From: an uncultured Bacteroides sp.
Lineage (GTDB): Bacteria; Bacteroidota; Bacteroidia; Bacteroidales; Bacteroidaceae
Assembly: GCF_963677715.1 (NCBI RefSeq)
Contig: NZ_OY782495.1
Location: 620,001-684,000 of the forward strand
Direction of reading: 5' to 3'
Length of the DNA stretch: 64,000 nucleotides
The translations under genes and the position numbers were made by a program. The notes beneath the pieces are model-generated. The model made no database searches and had not been told where the DNA came from. It worked only from the letters and a program-made list of their open reading frames with translations. Positions 36,490-45,444 of the stretch are shown here, one piece after another; the first letter of the stretch is position 1; every line of letters starts with the position of its first letter.

Positions 36490-38532
36490 TTACCAAATCT
36501 TCACAATCAGGCTATCGGGACGCCACATTTTATCGCCCTGCTTAACGCCAAAGGTTGCATAGAACTCGGGCATGTTAGACAACGGACCCAGCACTCTCCA
36601 TTTGGCCGGAGCATGTTCATTGCTTTTTATCTGAGTCGACATGGCTTCCGGGCGCATGTTAACCATCCATGTGAGTGCATAACCAAGGAAGAAGCGTTGG
36701 CTGGGATTCAATCCGGCAATCATTTCGTTATCCCTGTATTGCTTCGTCTGCTTAAATGCCTCGTATCCCATGATCACTCCGCCCAGATCGGCTATATTTT
36801 CGCCCTGAGTCAATGAGCCATTGATGTGCAGACTGTCAACAGGTACATAATCATCGAACTGCTTTACAATCATCTTCGTTTTTTGATCAAATTTCGCTTT
36901 ATCTTCTTTCGTCCACCAATCGCTCAGGTTACCAAACTCATTGTATTTACAACCCTGATCGTCAAAACCATGGGTTATTTCATGCCCGAAGGTTCCGCCA
37001 ATAATAGCATATAAGATAGCGTCATCGGCCATTTTTCTTTCGTAACCGGGAACAATGATGTTGCAACCCGGAATAACGATTTCGTTGTTCGACGGATTAT
37101 AATACGCATTATAGGTCTGCGGTTCCATGTCCCATTCCGTGCGATCTACCGGCTTTCCATATTTGCTGATCATGTAGCCGACTTCCCATTTATTGGCATT
37201 CATTACGTTTTTCACATAAGAGTTGCGGTCAATCTGCATGCTGCTCAGGTCTTTCCATTTATCGGGATAACCCACCTTCATGATCACCGCATTCAGCTTC
37301 TTCAGAGCTTTCTCTTTAGTCGGTTCACTCATCCAGTCGAGTGCTTTAATGCGTTGAGCAAAAATAGATTTGATAGCATTCCCTATTTCCACCAACTTTT
37401 CTTTCGTCCCTTTTGGCAGATATTCGCTAACATAGACCTGCCCTATAAGATCTCCAAGCGCTCCGTTGGTCATGCCAACCACACGCTTCCATCTGGGTCT
37501 CGGCTCTTTTACGCCACGTAGAGTAGAAGAATAAAAGTTGAAATCCTCCATATAAGTTTTATCATCCAGATAAGGAGTTAACCCATTGATGAAATGAAAT
37601 TTAAGATAATTCTTCCAATCGCTTATGGTGTATTTCTTCAAATCACTGTTTAACGCGGTAAGGAATTCCGGTTGGCCAACCACCACGCTATCCACCTTTG
37701 CAAGCCCCATGCCATTCATAAAAACTTTCCAGTCGAGGTTTGGTGTTAACGCCGCTAATTTGCCGGACGCCATTTTATGATAATTAGTCAACGGATCGCG
37801 GGTATCTTCGCGTTTACGCGATGTCTTAGCCAAAGCCGTTTCCATCTCCATCAATTTAACGGCAGCCTGTTTTGCCTCAGCATCCTTATATCCCATGATG
37901 CTAAACATATTGCCCACATATACCACAAACTTTTCACGAATTTTTTTAGTGCCGGCATCCGTATCTATGTAGTAGTTACGATCGGGCATGCTTAATCCGC
38001 CCTGAGTGATATAGACCTGATACTTAGCACTATTTTTATCATCCTGAACCACATACATTCCAAAAAGTGGTGATGACGATACGGTGTGAATATAGGCTGC
38101 TTCGGCAATAACGCCGTTCAGATCTTTTATATTATCTATTTTGGCAAAATCATCTTTCAGATCGCTCAAACCTTTTTTATTTAGCGAAACACTATCCATT
38201 CCCGAAAAGAAGAGATCGCCAATTTTCTGCTTGTTACTTCCCTTTGGCTCATGCTGGCTAGCCGCTGCCAATTCACAGATCTTACGAACCTGTGCATTAA
38301 TAGTATCCTGCACCAATTGAAAGATTCCGTTACTCTGTTCACTGGCGGGAATTGGATTTTCCTTAAACCATTTGCCATTGGCAAACTGAAAGAAATCATC
38401 TCCCGCCCTTGTGGTGGAGTCGATGTGCGAAGCAAGGGCATCGCCTTTTTCGGCCGAATATTTTCCCTGCTTGCAGGATGATGTTGCGGCCGTTACCACA
38501 ATGAGACCGCAGATAAGTGGATTGAATTTCAT
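36490..38532 (-). CDS. pepO: M13 family zinc metallopeptidase lipoprotein
   Basis: A 680-residue endopeptidase of the neprilysin/PepO family. A signal peptide with lipobox ATSSC (about Cys20) makes it a periplasmic or surface lipoprotein. The zinc motif GHEITHGFDDQG and the downstream GENIADLGGV (third ligand Glu) are present, with the substrate-binding NAYYNPSNNEIVIPG just before. The C-terminus ends IVKIW, like the family's conserved CxVW end but without the Cys. Length is typical. Transcribed alone from a promoter about 20 bp before the ATG. Confidence 0.95.
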   Translation of the reverse strand: MKFNPLICGLIVVTAATSSCKQGKYSAEKGDALASHIDSTTRAGDDFFQFANGKWFKENPIPASEQSNGIFQLVQDTINAQVRKICELAAASQHEPKGSNKQKIGDLFFSGMDSVSLNKKGLSDLKDDFAKIDNIKDLNGVIAEAAYIHTVSSSPLFGMYVVQDDKNSAKYQVYITQGGLSMPDRNYYIDTDAGTKKIREKFVVYVGNMFSIMGYKDAEAKQAAVKLMEMETALAKTSRKREDTRDPLTNYHKMASGKLAALTPNLDWKVFMNGMGLAKVDSVVVGQPEFLTALNSDLKKYTISDWKNYLKFHFINGLTPYLDDKTYMEDFNFYSSTLRGVKEPRPRWKRVVGMTNGALGDLIGQVYVSEYLPKGTKEKLVEIGNAIKSIFAQRIKALDWMSEPTKEKALKKLNAVIMKVGYPDKWKDLSSMQIDRNSYVKNVMNANKWEVGYMISKYGKPVDRTEWDMEPQTYNAYYNPSNNEIVIPGCNIIVPGYERKMADDAILYAIIGGTFGHEITHGFDDQGCKYNEFGNLSDWWTKEDKAKFDQKTKMIVKQFDDYVPVDSLHINGSLTQGENIADLGGVIMGYEAFKQTKQYRDNEMIAGLNPSQRFFLGYALTWMVNMRPEAMSTQIKSNEHAPAKWRVLGPLSNMPEFYATFGVKQGDKMWRPDSLIVKIW

Positions 38533-38555
38533 TTTTTCTGTTTTTATATTACATT

Positions 38556-38585
38556 CAAAAGTACAATAATATTTTAGAGTAACAA
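38556..38585 (-). promoter_or_regulatory. Promoter of the M13 peptidase gene
   Basis: Minus strand TTG (38583-38585), 19 bp, TACTTTTG (38556-38563). Predicted start near 38549 leaves a short leader of about 17 nt. Confidence 0.65.
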
Positions 38586-38681
38586 TAACCTGTACTAAAA
38601 ATCATATATTACAAATCATTACGAATCATTATGATTTATTTCCCCTCTGTTATTTGTTATATATAAAAAGAACAAAATAAT

Positions 38682-39779
38682 ATGAATAGCATTATGAAAC
38701 CATTATTAATATTCGGCCTATTACTGCCTTTGTGTTGTAGCATTGCTGCGACACCCAATGATTTCAATCAGAACAAGAAGGAACAATTAATAAACAAAAA
38801 CAGGACTATGGAGAAGAATATATATTTTGCCGGCGGTTGTTTCTGGGGAACAGAGCATTTCATCAAACAGATTCGGGGAGTGAAAGAAACGCAGGTGGGC
38901 TACGCCAACGGCAATATAAAAAATCCTACGTATGAGCAGGTTTGCACCGGCAATACTAATTTTGCCGAGACGGTGAAAGTGAAATATGACCCGCAGGAAG
39001 TCAATCTAAAACTATTGATTGATCTCTATTTCAAAACCATTGACCCTACCAGCATCAATAAGCAAGGTAACGACCGCGGTTCTCAGTATCGAACGGGTAT
39101 TTATTATACTGATCCGGCCGATTTGCCGATGATCCGCTCGGTTGTGCAGGAATTGGGTGAAAAATACTCTAAGCCTATTGTAGTGGAAATTAAACCGCTG
39201 GACAATTTCTACAAAGCCGAAGAATATCATCAGGACTATCTGGATAAACATCCGGACGGTTATTGCCATATTCCGTCTTCACTATTCGAAGTGGCCAAAA
39301 AGGCGAATGCCCCTACTCTGACATTGAAATCGGTTTATGCAAAGCCGGATGATGCCACCTTGCGTGCAAAGTTAACGCAGGAACAGTACGCCGTGACTCA
39401 AAAGAGCGCCACTGAACCGGCTTTCCATAATGAATATTGGAACGAACATCGACAGGGCATATACGTTGACGTCGTTACCGGAGAACCATTATTCTCATCG
39501 ACCGATAAATTTGATTCCAATTGCGGATGGCCCAGTTTCTCGAAGCCTATAAAGAAGGATCTCGTCAAAGAAAAGACAGACACTTCCTATGGTATGAAAC
39601 GGGTGGAAGTTCGCAGCGAGTCGGGCGACAGCCACCTGGGGCATATCTTTAATGATGGGCCCAAAGATAAAGGCGGATTACGCTATTGCATCAACAGTGC
39701 TTCACTACGGTTCATCCCTCTGGAGAAAATGAAAGAGGAAGGATACGGTGACTATATATATCTTGTTACAATGAAGTAG
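38682..39779 (+). CDS. msrAB: Exported bifunctional methionine sulfoxide reductase MsrAB
   Basis: A 365-residue fusion repairing both S- and R-methionine sulfoxides. A signal peptide covers residues 1 to about 24 ([17 protein letters not shown]), so it acts in the periplasm; an internal ATG at 38808 would give a cytosolic form. MsrA (residues about 45-200) has the catalytic [10 protein letters not shown] and the EEYHQDYL motif. MsrB (about 225-360) has [16 protein letters not shown] and the catalytic Cys in [11 protein letters not shown]. The zinc cysteines of many MsrB proteins are absent, as in other fused forms. Electron supply to the periplasm is not encoded next door. Confidence 0.96.
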   Translation: MNSIMKPLLIFGLLLPLCCSIAATPNDFNQNKKEQLINKNRTMEKNIYFAGGCFWGTEHFIKQIRGVKETQVGYANGNIKNPTYEQVCTGNTNFAETVKVKYDPQEVNLKLLIDLYFKTIDPTSINKQGNDRGSQYRTGIYYTDPADLPMIRSVVQELGEKYSKPIVVEIKPLDNFYKAEEYHQDYLDKHPDGYCHIPSSLFEVAKKANAPTLTLKSVYAKPDDATLRAKLTQEQYAVTQKSATEPAFHNEYWNEHRQGIYVDVVTGEPLFSSTDKFDSNCGWPSFSKPIKKDLVKEKTDTSYGMKRVEVRSESGDSHLGHIFNDGPKDKGGLRYCINSASLRFIPLEKMKEEGYGDYIYLVTMK

Positions 39780-39869
39780 GCTCGCATCTTTACAAAGAGG
39801 GATTTCTTATCAATAAAAGGAGGCAATATAAACAGAACTTTTGATGAGAATTCCCATCTTTGCATAAGA

Positions 39870-40301
39870 ATGAATAGACAGATGAATTTACGTGTAGACA
39901 AATCAACACTGGTTATTACTGCCGGAGTGGTATGGATAATAGCCGGCGCCAATATATTAAAGATAGGTATAGCAACATGGATGAGCGATTCGCTATACTG
40001 GCAATGGAAAGTAGCCGGAGCAATCGTTGTATTCGCCTTGTTTTTCTTCCTTATATTCAAGAGGTTGTACGGCAAGCATACACGCCGGATAGCGGAAAAA
40101 GACGAAAGGAACCATCCTCTCGCCTTTTTTGATGCCAAAGGATGGATCATTATGGCATTTATGATGACGATGGGCATCACCATCCGAATGTTTCACTTAT
40201 TGCCGGACTGGTTCATTGCACTGTTCTATACAGGTCTGTCCGTAGCGCTCATTGCAACGGGATTCCTCTTCCTGCAACACTGGTGGCGGGCTTACAGCTA
40301 A
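39870..40301 (+). CDS. Small four-helix membrane protein of unknown function
   Basis: 143 residues with about four transmembrane segments (TLVITAGVVWIIAGANIL; VAGAIVVFALFFFLIF; WIIMAFMMTMGITIRMF; WFIALFYTGLSVALIATGFL) and a charged cytoplasmic loop in the middle (KHTRRIAEKDERN). Not assigned to a family. It stands alone between msrAB and the convergent kdgK, ending 3 bp before the kdgK stop codon. The overlapping antisense frames in this stretch look like shadows. Confidence 0.75.
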   Translation: MNRQMNLRVDKSTLVITAGVVWIIAGANILKIGIATWMSDSLYWQWKVAGAIVVFALFFFLIFKRLYGKHTRRIAEKDERNHPLAFFDAKGWIIMAFMMTMGITIRMFHLLPDWFIALFYTGLSVALIATGFLFLQHWWRAYS

Positions 40302-40304
40302 GCA

Positions 40305-41354
40305 TTATCGGGAAACCCTGCCCGAACCGTCTCCTTTCATCAGAGTTTCCACTTCGGCCACGGTTGCCAGATTAAAGTCCCCGTAAATGGTGGTTTTCAA
40401 ACAAGAAGCAGCCAGTGCAAAGTCGAGTGCTTTTTGCTCATCGTTCGGATAGGCCAGCAGACCATAAATCATTCCGCCCACAAAAGCGTCGCCTGTGCCG
40501 ACTTTATCTACCACATGCGTTACGTCGTAAATGCGTGCATGTTTTACCGTTCCGTCCGAATAAAGTATTCCGCCCAATAAATCGTGATTGGCATTGACGG
40601 AATTTCGCAGTTCGATAAACATCTTCCGGCATCGGGGCAAGGTAGCCTGCACCTGCCGGCAAGCCTCTTCATACCCCTCGGTATCTATAGTGTAAGATGC
40701 GTCGAGAGCCTTAAAACCTACCGGATTGAAGTTCAATACGTTCATATACTCGCCTTCGCTACCAAAAATCACATCACTGTATTGCACCAATTCGGGCATC
40801 ACCTCACTCGCAGACTTACCGTATTTCCACAAGTTCCTCCGATAGTTAAGGTCGCAAGAGATGGTTAGCCCCATCTCATTGGCTGTTTCGATGGCTTCAC
40901 GGCAAACATCGGCAGCACCCTGCGTTAAAGAGGCGGCTATGCCCGACCAGTGAAACCAGGAGGCATCGGCAAAGATGCTCTTCCAGTCAATCATTCCCGG
41001 ACGAAGGGTAGAAAAGGAAGAATCAGCTCTATCGTACACTACACTGGAACTGCGGGAAACAGCGCCATTTTCGAGGAAATAAATACCCAAACGATTACCA
41101 CCGTACACAATACCCTCCGTACCCAAGTTGTGCGAACGAAGCGCAGAGACGCATGCCCGTGCAATATCATTATCCGGCAAACGGGTTACATACTCAACGG
41201 GAACGCCATAATTGGCAAGCGAAACAGCCACATTGGCTTCGCTCCCGCCATAGATAGCAATAAACTCTCCGACTTGAGAAAAGCGGAGATTACCGGGTGC
41301 TGTGAGGCGCAGTAGTACTTCTCCAAACGTAACTACTTTATTTTTTATCTTCAT
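40305..41354 (-). CDS. kdgK: 2-dehydro-3-deoxygluconokinase (PfkB family sugar kinase)
   Basis: Phosphorylates 2-keto-3-deoxygluconate with ATP to KDPG in uronate or gluconate breakdown. The 349-residue protein has the N-terminal GGSEANVAVSLANYG, SCDLNYRRNLW and the PfkB signature DKVGTGDAFVGGMIYGL with its catalytic Asp. KdgK is the common annotation for this form in Bacteroides; another PfkB sugar is possible because no aldolase or uronate gene is adjacent. Transcribed alone. Confidence 0.88.
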   Translation of the reverse strand: MKIKNKVVTFGEVLLRLTAPGNLRFSQVGEFIAIYGGSEANVAVSLANYGVPVEYVTRLPDNDIARACVSALRSHNLGTEGIVYGGNRLGIYFLENGAVSRSSSVVYDRADSSFSTLRPGMIDWKSIFADASWFHWSGIAASLTQGAADVCREAIETANEMGLTISCDLNYRRNLWKYGKSASEVMPELVQYSDVIFGSEGEYMNVLNFNPVGFKALDASYTIDTEGYEEACRQVQATLPRCRKMFIELRNSVNANHDLLGGILYSDGTVKHARIYDVTHVVDKVGTGDAFVGGMIYGLLAYPNDEQKALDFALAASCLKTTIYGDFNLATVAEVETLMKGDGSGRVSR

Positions 41355-41451
41355 ATTACATAATTGTTAAGCTCTTTATCAGAATACAAAATAAAACATA
41401 AAAGGGTTCAACTTAATCATAAAACAAGATTTTATTTGAAAAACTTCTCTA

Positions 41452-41459
41452 TATCTTTG
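41452..41459 (+). promoter_or_regulatory. Possible -7 element next to a start codon
   Basis: TATCTTTG fits TAnnTTTG and would start transcription at about 41466, essentially at the ATG of the small His/Cys protein (41467), so the message would be almost leaderless unless a later start is used. No well-spaced -33 element is visible. Confidence 0.35.
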
Positions 41460-41466
41460 CATTACT

Positions 41467-41790
41467 ATGCTTAGCAGGATAAAAAGAAAGAGCAGAACAA
41501 GAATAGGTATTGCGTGGTTGTTACTCTTAACGCTCATGCCATTCTATGTGGTGAAAAGCGTTCACCACCATGAGCTTACTGTACAGTCTGCCGGCCATCA
41601 GAACAATGACGATGACCAGAGCTCCTGCCCTATCTGTCACTTTACCCTGTCACCCTTCATTCAAACAAAAACCGTTTCAACTATATTTATCGCAGTGCTT
41701 GTTCCTTTCGAGCCTGCTGTTTACGAGAGTAAGGGACTCTTCGATATCTCTTATTCACACAGCTTACGTGCTCCCCCCGTAACTGCCTGA
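41467..41790 (+). CDS. Small exported His/Cys-rich protein upstream of a TonB receptor
   Basis: 107 residues with a hydrophobic N-terminal segment (IGIAWLLLLTLMPFYVV) acting as signal anchor, then a histidine cluster (VHHHEL, GHQNND) and a CPICHF motif. The arrangement of histidines and a CxxC ahead of a TonB receptor is seen in small Bacteroidetes proteins thought to be linked to metal uptake; the role is inference. The C-terminus is LRAPPVTA. I do not recognise a named family with confidence. It lies about 155 bp before the receptor. Confidence 0.72.
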   Translation: MLSRIKRKSRTRIGIAWLLLLTLMPFYVVKSVHHHELTVQSAGHQNNDDDQSSCPICHFTLSPFIQTKTVSTIFIAVLVPFEPAVYESKGLFDISYSHSLRAPPVTA

Positions 41791-41945
41791 CATTTTACCA
41801 CATTTTATTATAATCCTCTATTACATATTGTGTAGCAAAGGCTATTCTATGTATTTGAATTCACAGAATAAAGAAAAATATTTATTTATCTTGTATTAGC
41901 CTTCCAATAATAGATTTGGGGGCCGATAATCATAATTATATAACA

Positions 41946-44357
41946 ATGAAAGCAATATATATAATCACTATATTTTTACTTTCCTTAGGGTCTGCATTTG
42001 CAAGTACTCCGGTCGGAAACAGGTCGCTGAAAGGAAAAATAACAGACGGAAAAGACGGAACCACATTAATAGGAGTAAACATATACTTCCCCGAACTAAA
42101 GAGAGGAGCTGTTAGTGACGATCAGGGAAACTATCACATAAACAATCTTCCGTCTATAAAAACAACACTACAGGTTACTTACCTGGGACATCAGACAATA
42201 GTACAAACGGTAGATTTAAAGACTACTGAAATTCTCAATTTCTCACTAAAAGAATCGAATGCCCAGATTAACGAAGTAGTTATTACGGCACTGACGGGAA
42301 ATACCCTGATAAAAAAGACCCCGTCTCCGATCTCTTACGTTTCGAAGAGAGAATTGGAGCAACAATCATCTACTAATATTATAGATGCTATTGCCAAACA
42401 ACCGGGAGTATCTCAGATAACAACAGGCAGCAGCATATCAAAACCTGTTATCAGAGGATTGGGATACAACAGAGTGGTAGTGGTGAATGACGGAGTACGT
42501 CAGGAGGGCCAGCAATGGGGAGACGAACACGGCATAGAAATAGATGCCCAAAGCGTAAATTCGGTAGAGATACTCAAAGGTCCGGCCAGTTTGATGTACG
42601 GTTCGGATGCAATGGCAGGTGTCATCAATTTCCAGTCGGCCCCGATATTGCCCGTAGGGTCGATAAAAGCCAATGTAGCCACGGAATATCAGAGTAACAA
42701 CGGCCTGTTTAACTACTCTGTAAACACAGCCGGCAACAAAAACGGATTTGTGTGGAACTGGCGATATAGCGATAAAATGGCGCACTCCTATAAAAATAAG
42801 TACGACGGATACGTTTATGATTCCGGCTTTAGAGAGAGAGCACTCTCCGGTTTGCTGGGCATCAATCGCAATTGGGGATATACCCACCTCACACTCGATT
42901 ATTATCACCTCACACCCGGAATAGTAGAAGGCGAACGAGATGAAGAAACAGGTAAATTTCTGAAGCCGGTTATCATTGACGGCGAAGAAGGCGAAGCCGT
43001 AGCCACCGATGATGATAACAAGTCGTATACACATCAAATGCCTTATCAGCAGATATACCATTACAAGGCCATATTGAATAACAATATAATTTTAGGAGGA
43101 GGTAACCTCCGAACAATTATCGGCTATCAGCAAAACCGCCGTCAGGAATTCGAAGATATACTATCGCCGAAGGATTACGGACTTTACTTTCAATTGCATA
43201 CTTTAACCTACGACGTGCGCTATTCATTGCCCGAGATTAGCGGCTACAAAATAGTAGCAGGCGCAAACGGCATGTATCAAAAATCGCTGAACAAAGGAAC
43301 CGAATTCCTTATTCCCGAATATAATTTGTTTGATATCGGTGCGTATGCTGTAGCAAGCCGGACTTTTGGCAAACTGGATGTAAGCGGAGGTATCCGCTTC
43401 GATCATCGCAGCGACCATAGCAAATCGTTGTACTTAAATGAAGATGAAGAAGTAGCGGACAAGAATGAAGCGGGAGCCAAAGAAAAATTTGCCGGTTTCT
43501 CCCGCAACTTCAGCGGCGTCACCGGTAGTCTGGGACTAACCTATCAACTATCCGATTCATGGCACACCAAATTGAATCTTTCAAGAGGATTCAGAGCACC
43601 CAACATGAGTGAACTGGCATCCAACGGAGCACATGAAGGCACTATACGCTACGAGATAGGGAACACAGCCCTGAAAGCGGAAAACAGTTGGCAGGCCGAT
43701 TGGGGATTGGGATATTCGTCTCCGTTTATATCCGGAGATCTTTCCTTATTCGCAAACCGGATAAACAACTATATTTTCTCGCATAAATTAGTCGACGCTA
43801 ACGGTCAGGATGTGATGACCGACGGATATGAGACCTATCAATTCGTATCGGGTAATGCCCGTATAATGGGAGGAGAGCTAAGCATAGATATTCATCCTGT
43901 AGAACGGCTGCACTTCCAGAACACGTTTTCGTATGTAAATTCCGTTCAGCTTAACCAGCCCGATTCTACCAAATATCTTCCTTTTACACCTGCACCCAAA
44001 TTAGTGTCGGATATTCGTTACGACATCATCCGTGACGGTAAAACGCTGAATAACACCTATATTTCATTCGGCATTGAATGCAACATGAAGCAAGATCATA
44101 TATACTCTGCTTTCGGTACTGAAACCGCTACCCCTTCATACACCTTGCTAAATGCATCTATCGGAACAGACTTTATGCACAAAGGACATACATTGGCTTC
44201 GCTGTATTTTACGGCCAATAACCTGACAGACAAAGCCTACCAGAGCCATTTAAGCAGACTGAAATATGGCGATGTAAATCAGGTGACAGGACGAGAGGGA
44301 GTATACAATATGGGACGTAATTTTGGTGTAAAGCTATTGATACCGCTAAGTTTCTAA
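41946..44357 (+). CDS. TonB-dependent outer-membrane receptor
   Basis: About 803 residues; start MKAIYIITIFLLSLGSAFAS chosen because it gives a clean signal peptide, ten codons after an upstream ATG. A CarboxypepD-regulatory-like domain (residues about 30-105, GKITDGKDGTTLIGVNIYFP) precedes the plug (about 115-230, SPISYVSKREL, SKPVIRGLGYNRVVVVNDGV, YGSDAMAGVINF) and a 22-strand barrel ending in NFGVKLLIPLSF. The plug segment QWGDEHGIEIDA resembles receptors for metals or metal chelates. The preceding small His/Cys protein and following ferritin-like/VIT gene fit a metal role, but the substrate is undetermined. Confidence 0.92.
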   Translation: MKAIYIITIFLLSLGSAFASTPVGNRSLKGKITDGKDGTTLIGVNIYFPELKRGAVSDDQGNYHINNLPSIKTTLQVTYLGHQTIVQTVDLKTTEILNFSLKESNAQINEVVITALTGNTLIKKTPSPISYVSKRELEQQSSTNIIDAIAKQPGVSQITTGSSISKPVIRGLGYNRVVVVNDGVRQEGQQWGDEHGIEIDAQSVNSVEILKGPASLMYGSDAMAGVINFQSAPILPVGSIKANVATEYQSNNGLFNYSVNTAGNKNGFVWNWRYSDKMAHSYKNKYDGYVYDSGFRERALSGLLGINRNWGYTHLTLDYYHLTPGIVEGERDEETGKFLKPVIIDGEEGEAVATDDDNKSYTHQMPYQQIYHYKAILNNNIILGGGNLRTIIGYQQNRRQEFEDILSPKDYGLYFQLHTLTYDVRYSLPEISGYKIVAGANGMYQKSLNKGTEFLIPEYNLFDIGAYAVASRTFGKLDVSGGIRFDHRSDHSKSLYLNEDEEVADKNEAGAKEKFAGFSRNFSGVTGSLGLTYQLSDSWHTKLNLSRGFRAPNMSELASNGAHEGTIRYEIGNTALKAENSWQADWGLGYSSPFISGDLSLFANRINNYIFSHKLVDANGQDVMTDGYETYQFVSGNARIMGGELSIDIHPVERLHFQNTFSYVNSVQLNQPDSTKYLPFTPAPKLVSDIRYDIIRDGKTLNNTYISFGIECNMKQDHIYSAFGTETATPSYTLLNASIGTDFMHKGHTLASLYFTANNLTDKAYQSHLSRLKYGDVNQVTGREGVYNMGRNFGVKLLIPLSF

Positions 44358-44420
44358 AGACTAAATACCCGGATATATACGATCAAAGATAAACAAACAT
44401 TGTTTATCGCAATGATTAGT

Positions 44421-44461
44421 AAGCAGGCTTTCCGAAAACGCAAATTCGGAACAGCCTGCTT
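44421..44461 (+). terminator. Terminator after the TonB receptor gene
   Basis: AAGCAGGCT (44421-44429) pairs with AGCCTGCTT (44453-44461), with further pairing of TTCCGAA against TTCGGAA inside the stem, followed by TTAATTTT. Confidence 0.82.
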
Positions 44462-44552
44462 TAATTTTGTCAGTAAATGAATTAAAGCGCTATTGAAGTG
44501 CTTCATTATCCACAAATATCCTACCTTTGCGTAAACATAAAAATATAAAGTC

Positions 44553-45425
44553 ATGAGCTTAAATAAAGAGACGCTGAAAGATTTTATTCGCTTTCAGGAA
44601 GATGAAATAACCGGAAGCATTGTTTACGGGCAGTTAGCTTCAATTACTAAAGACAAAGAGAACAGGAACATCCTACAGCAGATATCAGCAGAGGAGAAAG
44701 CGCATTATGAAATTCTAAAGAAACATACCGGTCGAGACGTTGCTCCAAACCGCCTGCGAATAATCAAATATTATTGGCTGGCACGTATTTTCGGACTAAC
44801 CTTTGCTATCAAACTATTGGAGTCCGATGAAGAAGATGCGCAAGCACTGTACTACGAACAGACTGAATACCCTGATTTGATAAGACTGGCTAAAGACGAA
44901 GAAAACCATGAGCACAAGCTCATCGGCCTCATCAATGAAGAAAGACTGGAATACATGGGTTCCGTGGTATTGGGACTGAACGATGCATTGGTAGAGTTTA
45001 CCGGCGCACTGGCCGGTTTCACTCTCGCACTAAGTAACTCTCACCTGATAGCCCTCACCGGAAGCATCACCGGAATAGCTGCCGCACTCTCCATGGCTTC
45101 GTCGGAGTATCTCTCCACCAAATCGGACAAGGGAGACGATAAACATCCCGTAAAAGCCGCCATATACACCGGCATTGCCTACATCATAACCGTTGTAGCG
45201 TTAGTTGCTCCGTTTATACTGATCAACAATGTGCTGATAGCTCTGGGAGTGATGTTGTTAATGGCTCTGCTTATCATAGGCTTGTTTAATTATTATTATG
45301 CCGTGGCGCGCGGAGAGAGTTTCAAAAAACGTTTCACCGAGATGGCTGTGCTTAGTTTCAGCGTAGCTGCCGTTAGTTTCCTTATTGGCTATGCACTCAA
45401 AACATTTACCGGAATAGAAGCCTAA
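44553..45425 (+). CDS. Ferritin-like/VIT1 fusion membrane protein
   Basis: A 290-residue fusion. Residues about 1-130 are a rubrerythrin-like four-helix region with the iron ligands placed as E/ExxH pairs (FQEDEITGSIVYGQ, SAEEKAHYEIL, KDEENHEHKLIGL). Residues about 135-290 are a VIT1/CCC1-type transporter with about five helices (GLNDALVEFTGALAGFT is the family's opening). Related membrane-bound ferritins export or sequester iron or manganese. It follows the TonB receptor and is 19 bp ahead of the NhaC gene. A TACCTTTG at 44522-44529 may be its -7 box. Confidence 0.88.
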   Translation: MSLNKETLKDFIRFQEDEITGSIVYGQLASITKDKENRNILQQISAEEKAHYEILKKHTGRDVAPNRLRIIKYYWLARIFGLTFAIKLLESDEEDAQALYYEQTEYPDLIRLAKDEENHEHKLIGLINEERLEYMGSVVLGLNDALVEFTGALAGFTLALSNSHLIALTGSITGIAAALSMASSEYLSTKSDKGDDKHPVKAAIYTGIAYIITVVALVAPFILINNVLIALGVMLLMALLIIGLFNYYYAVARGESFKKRFTEMAVLSFSVAAVSFLIGYALKTFTGIEA

Positions 45426-45444
45426 CCCCTACACGCTAAAAAGT

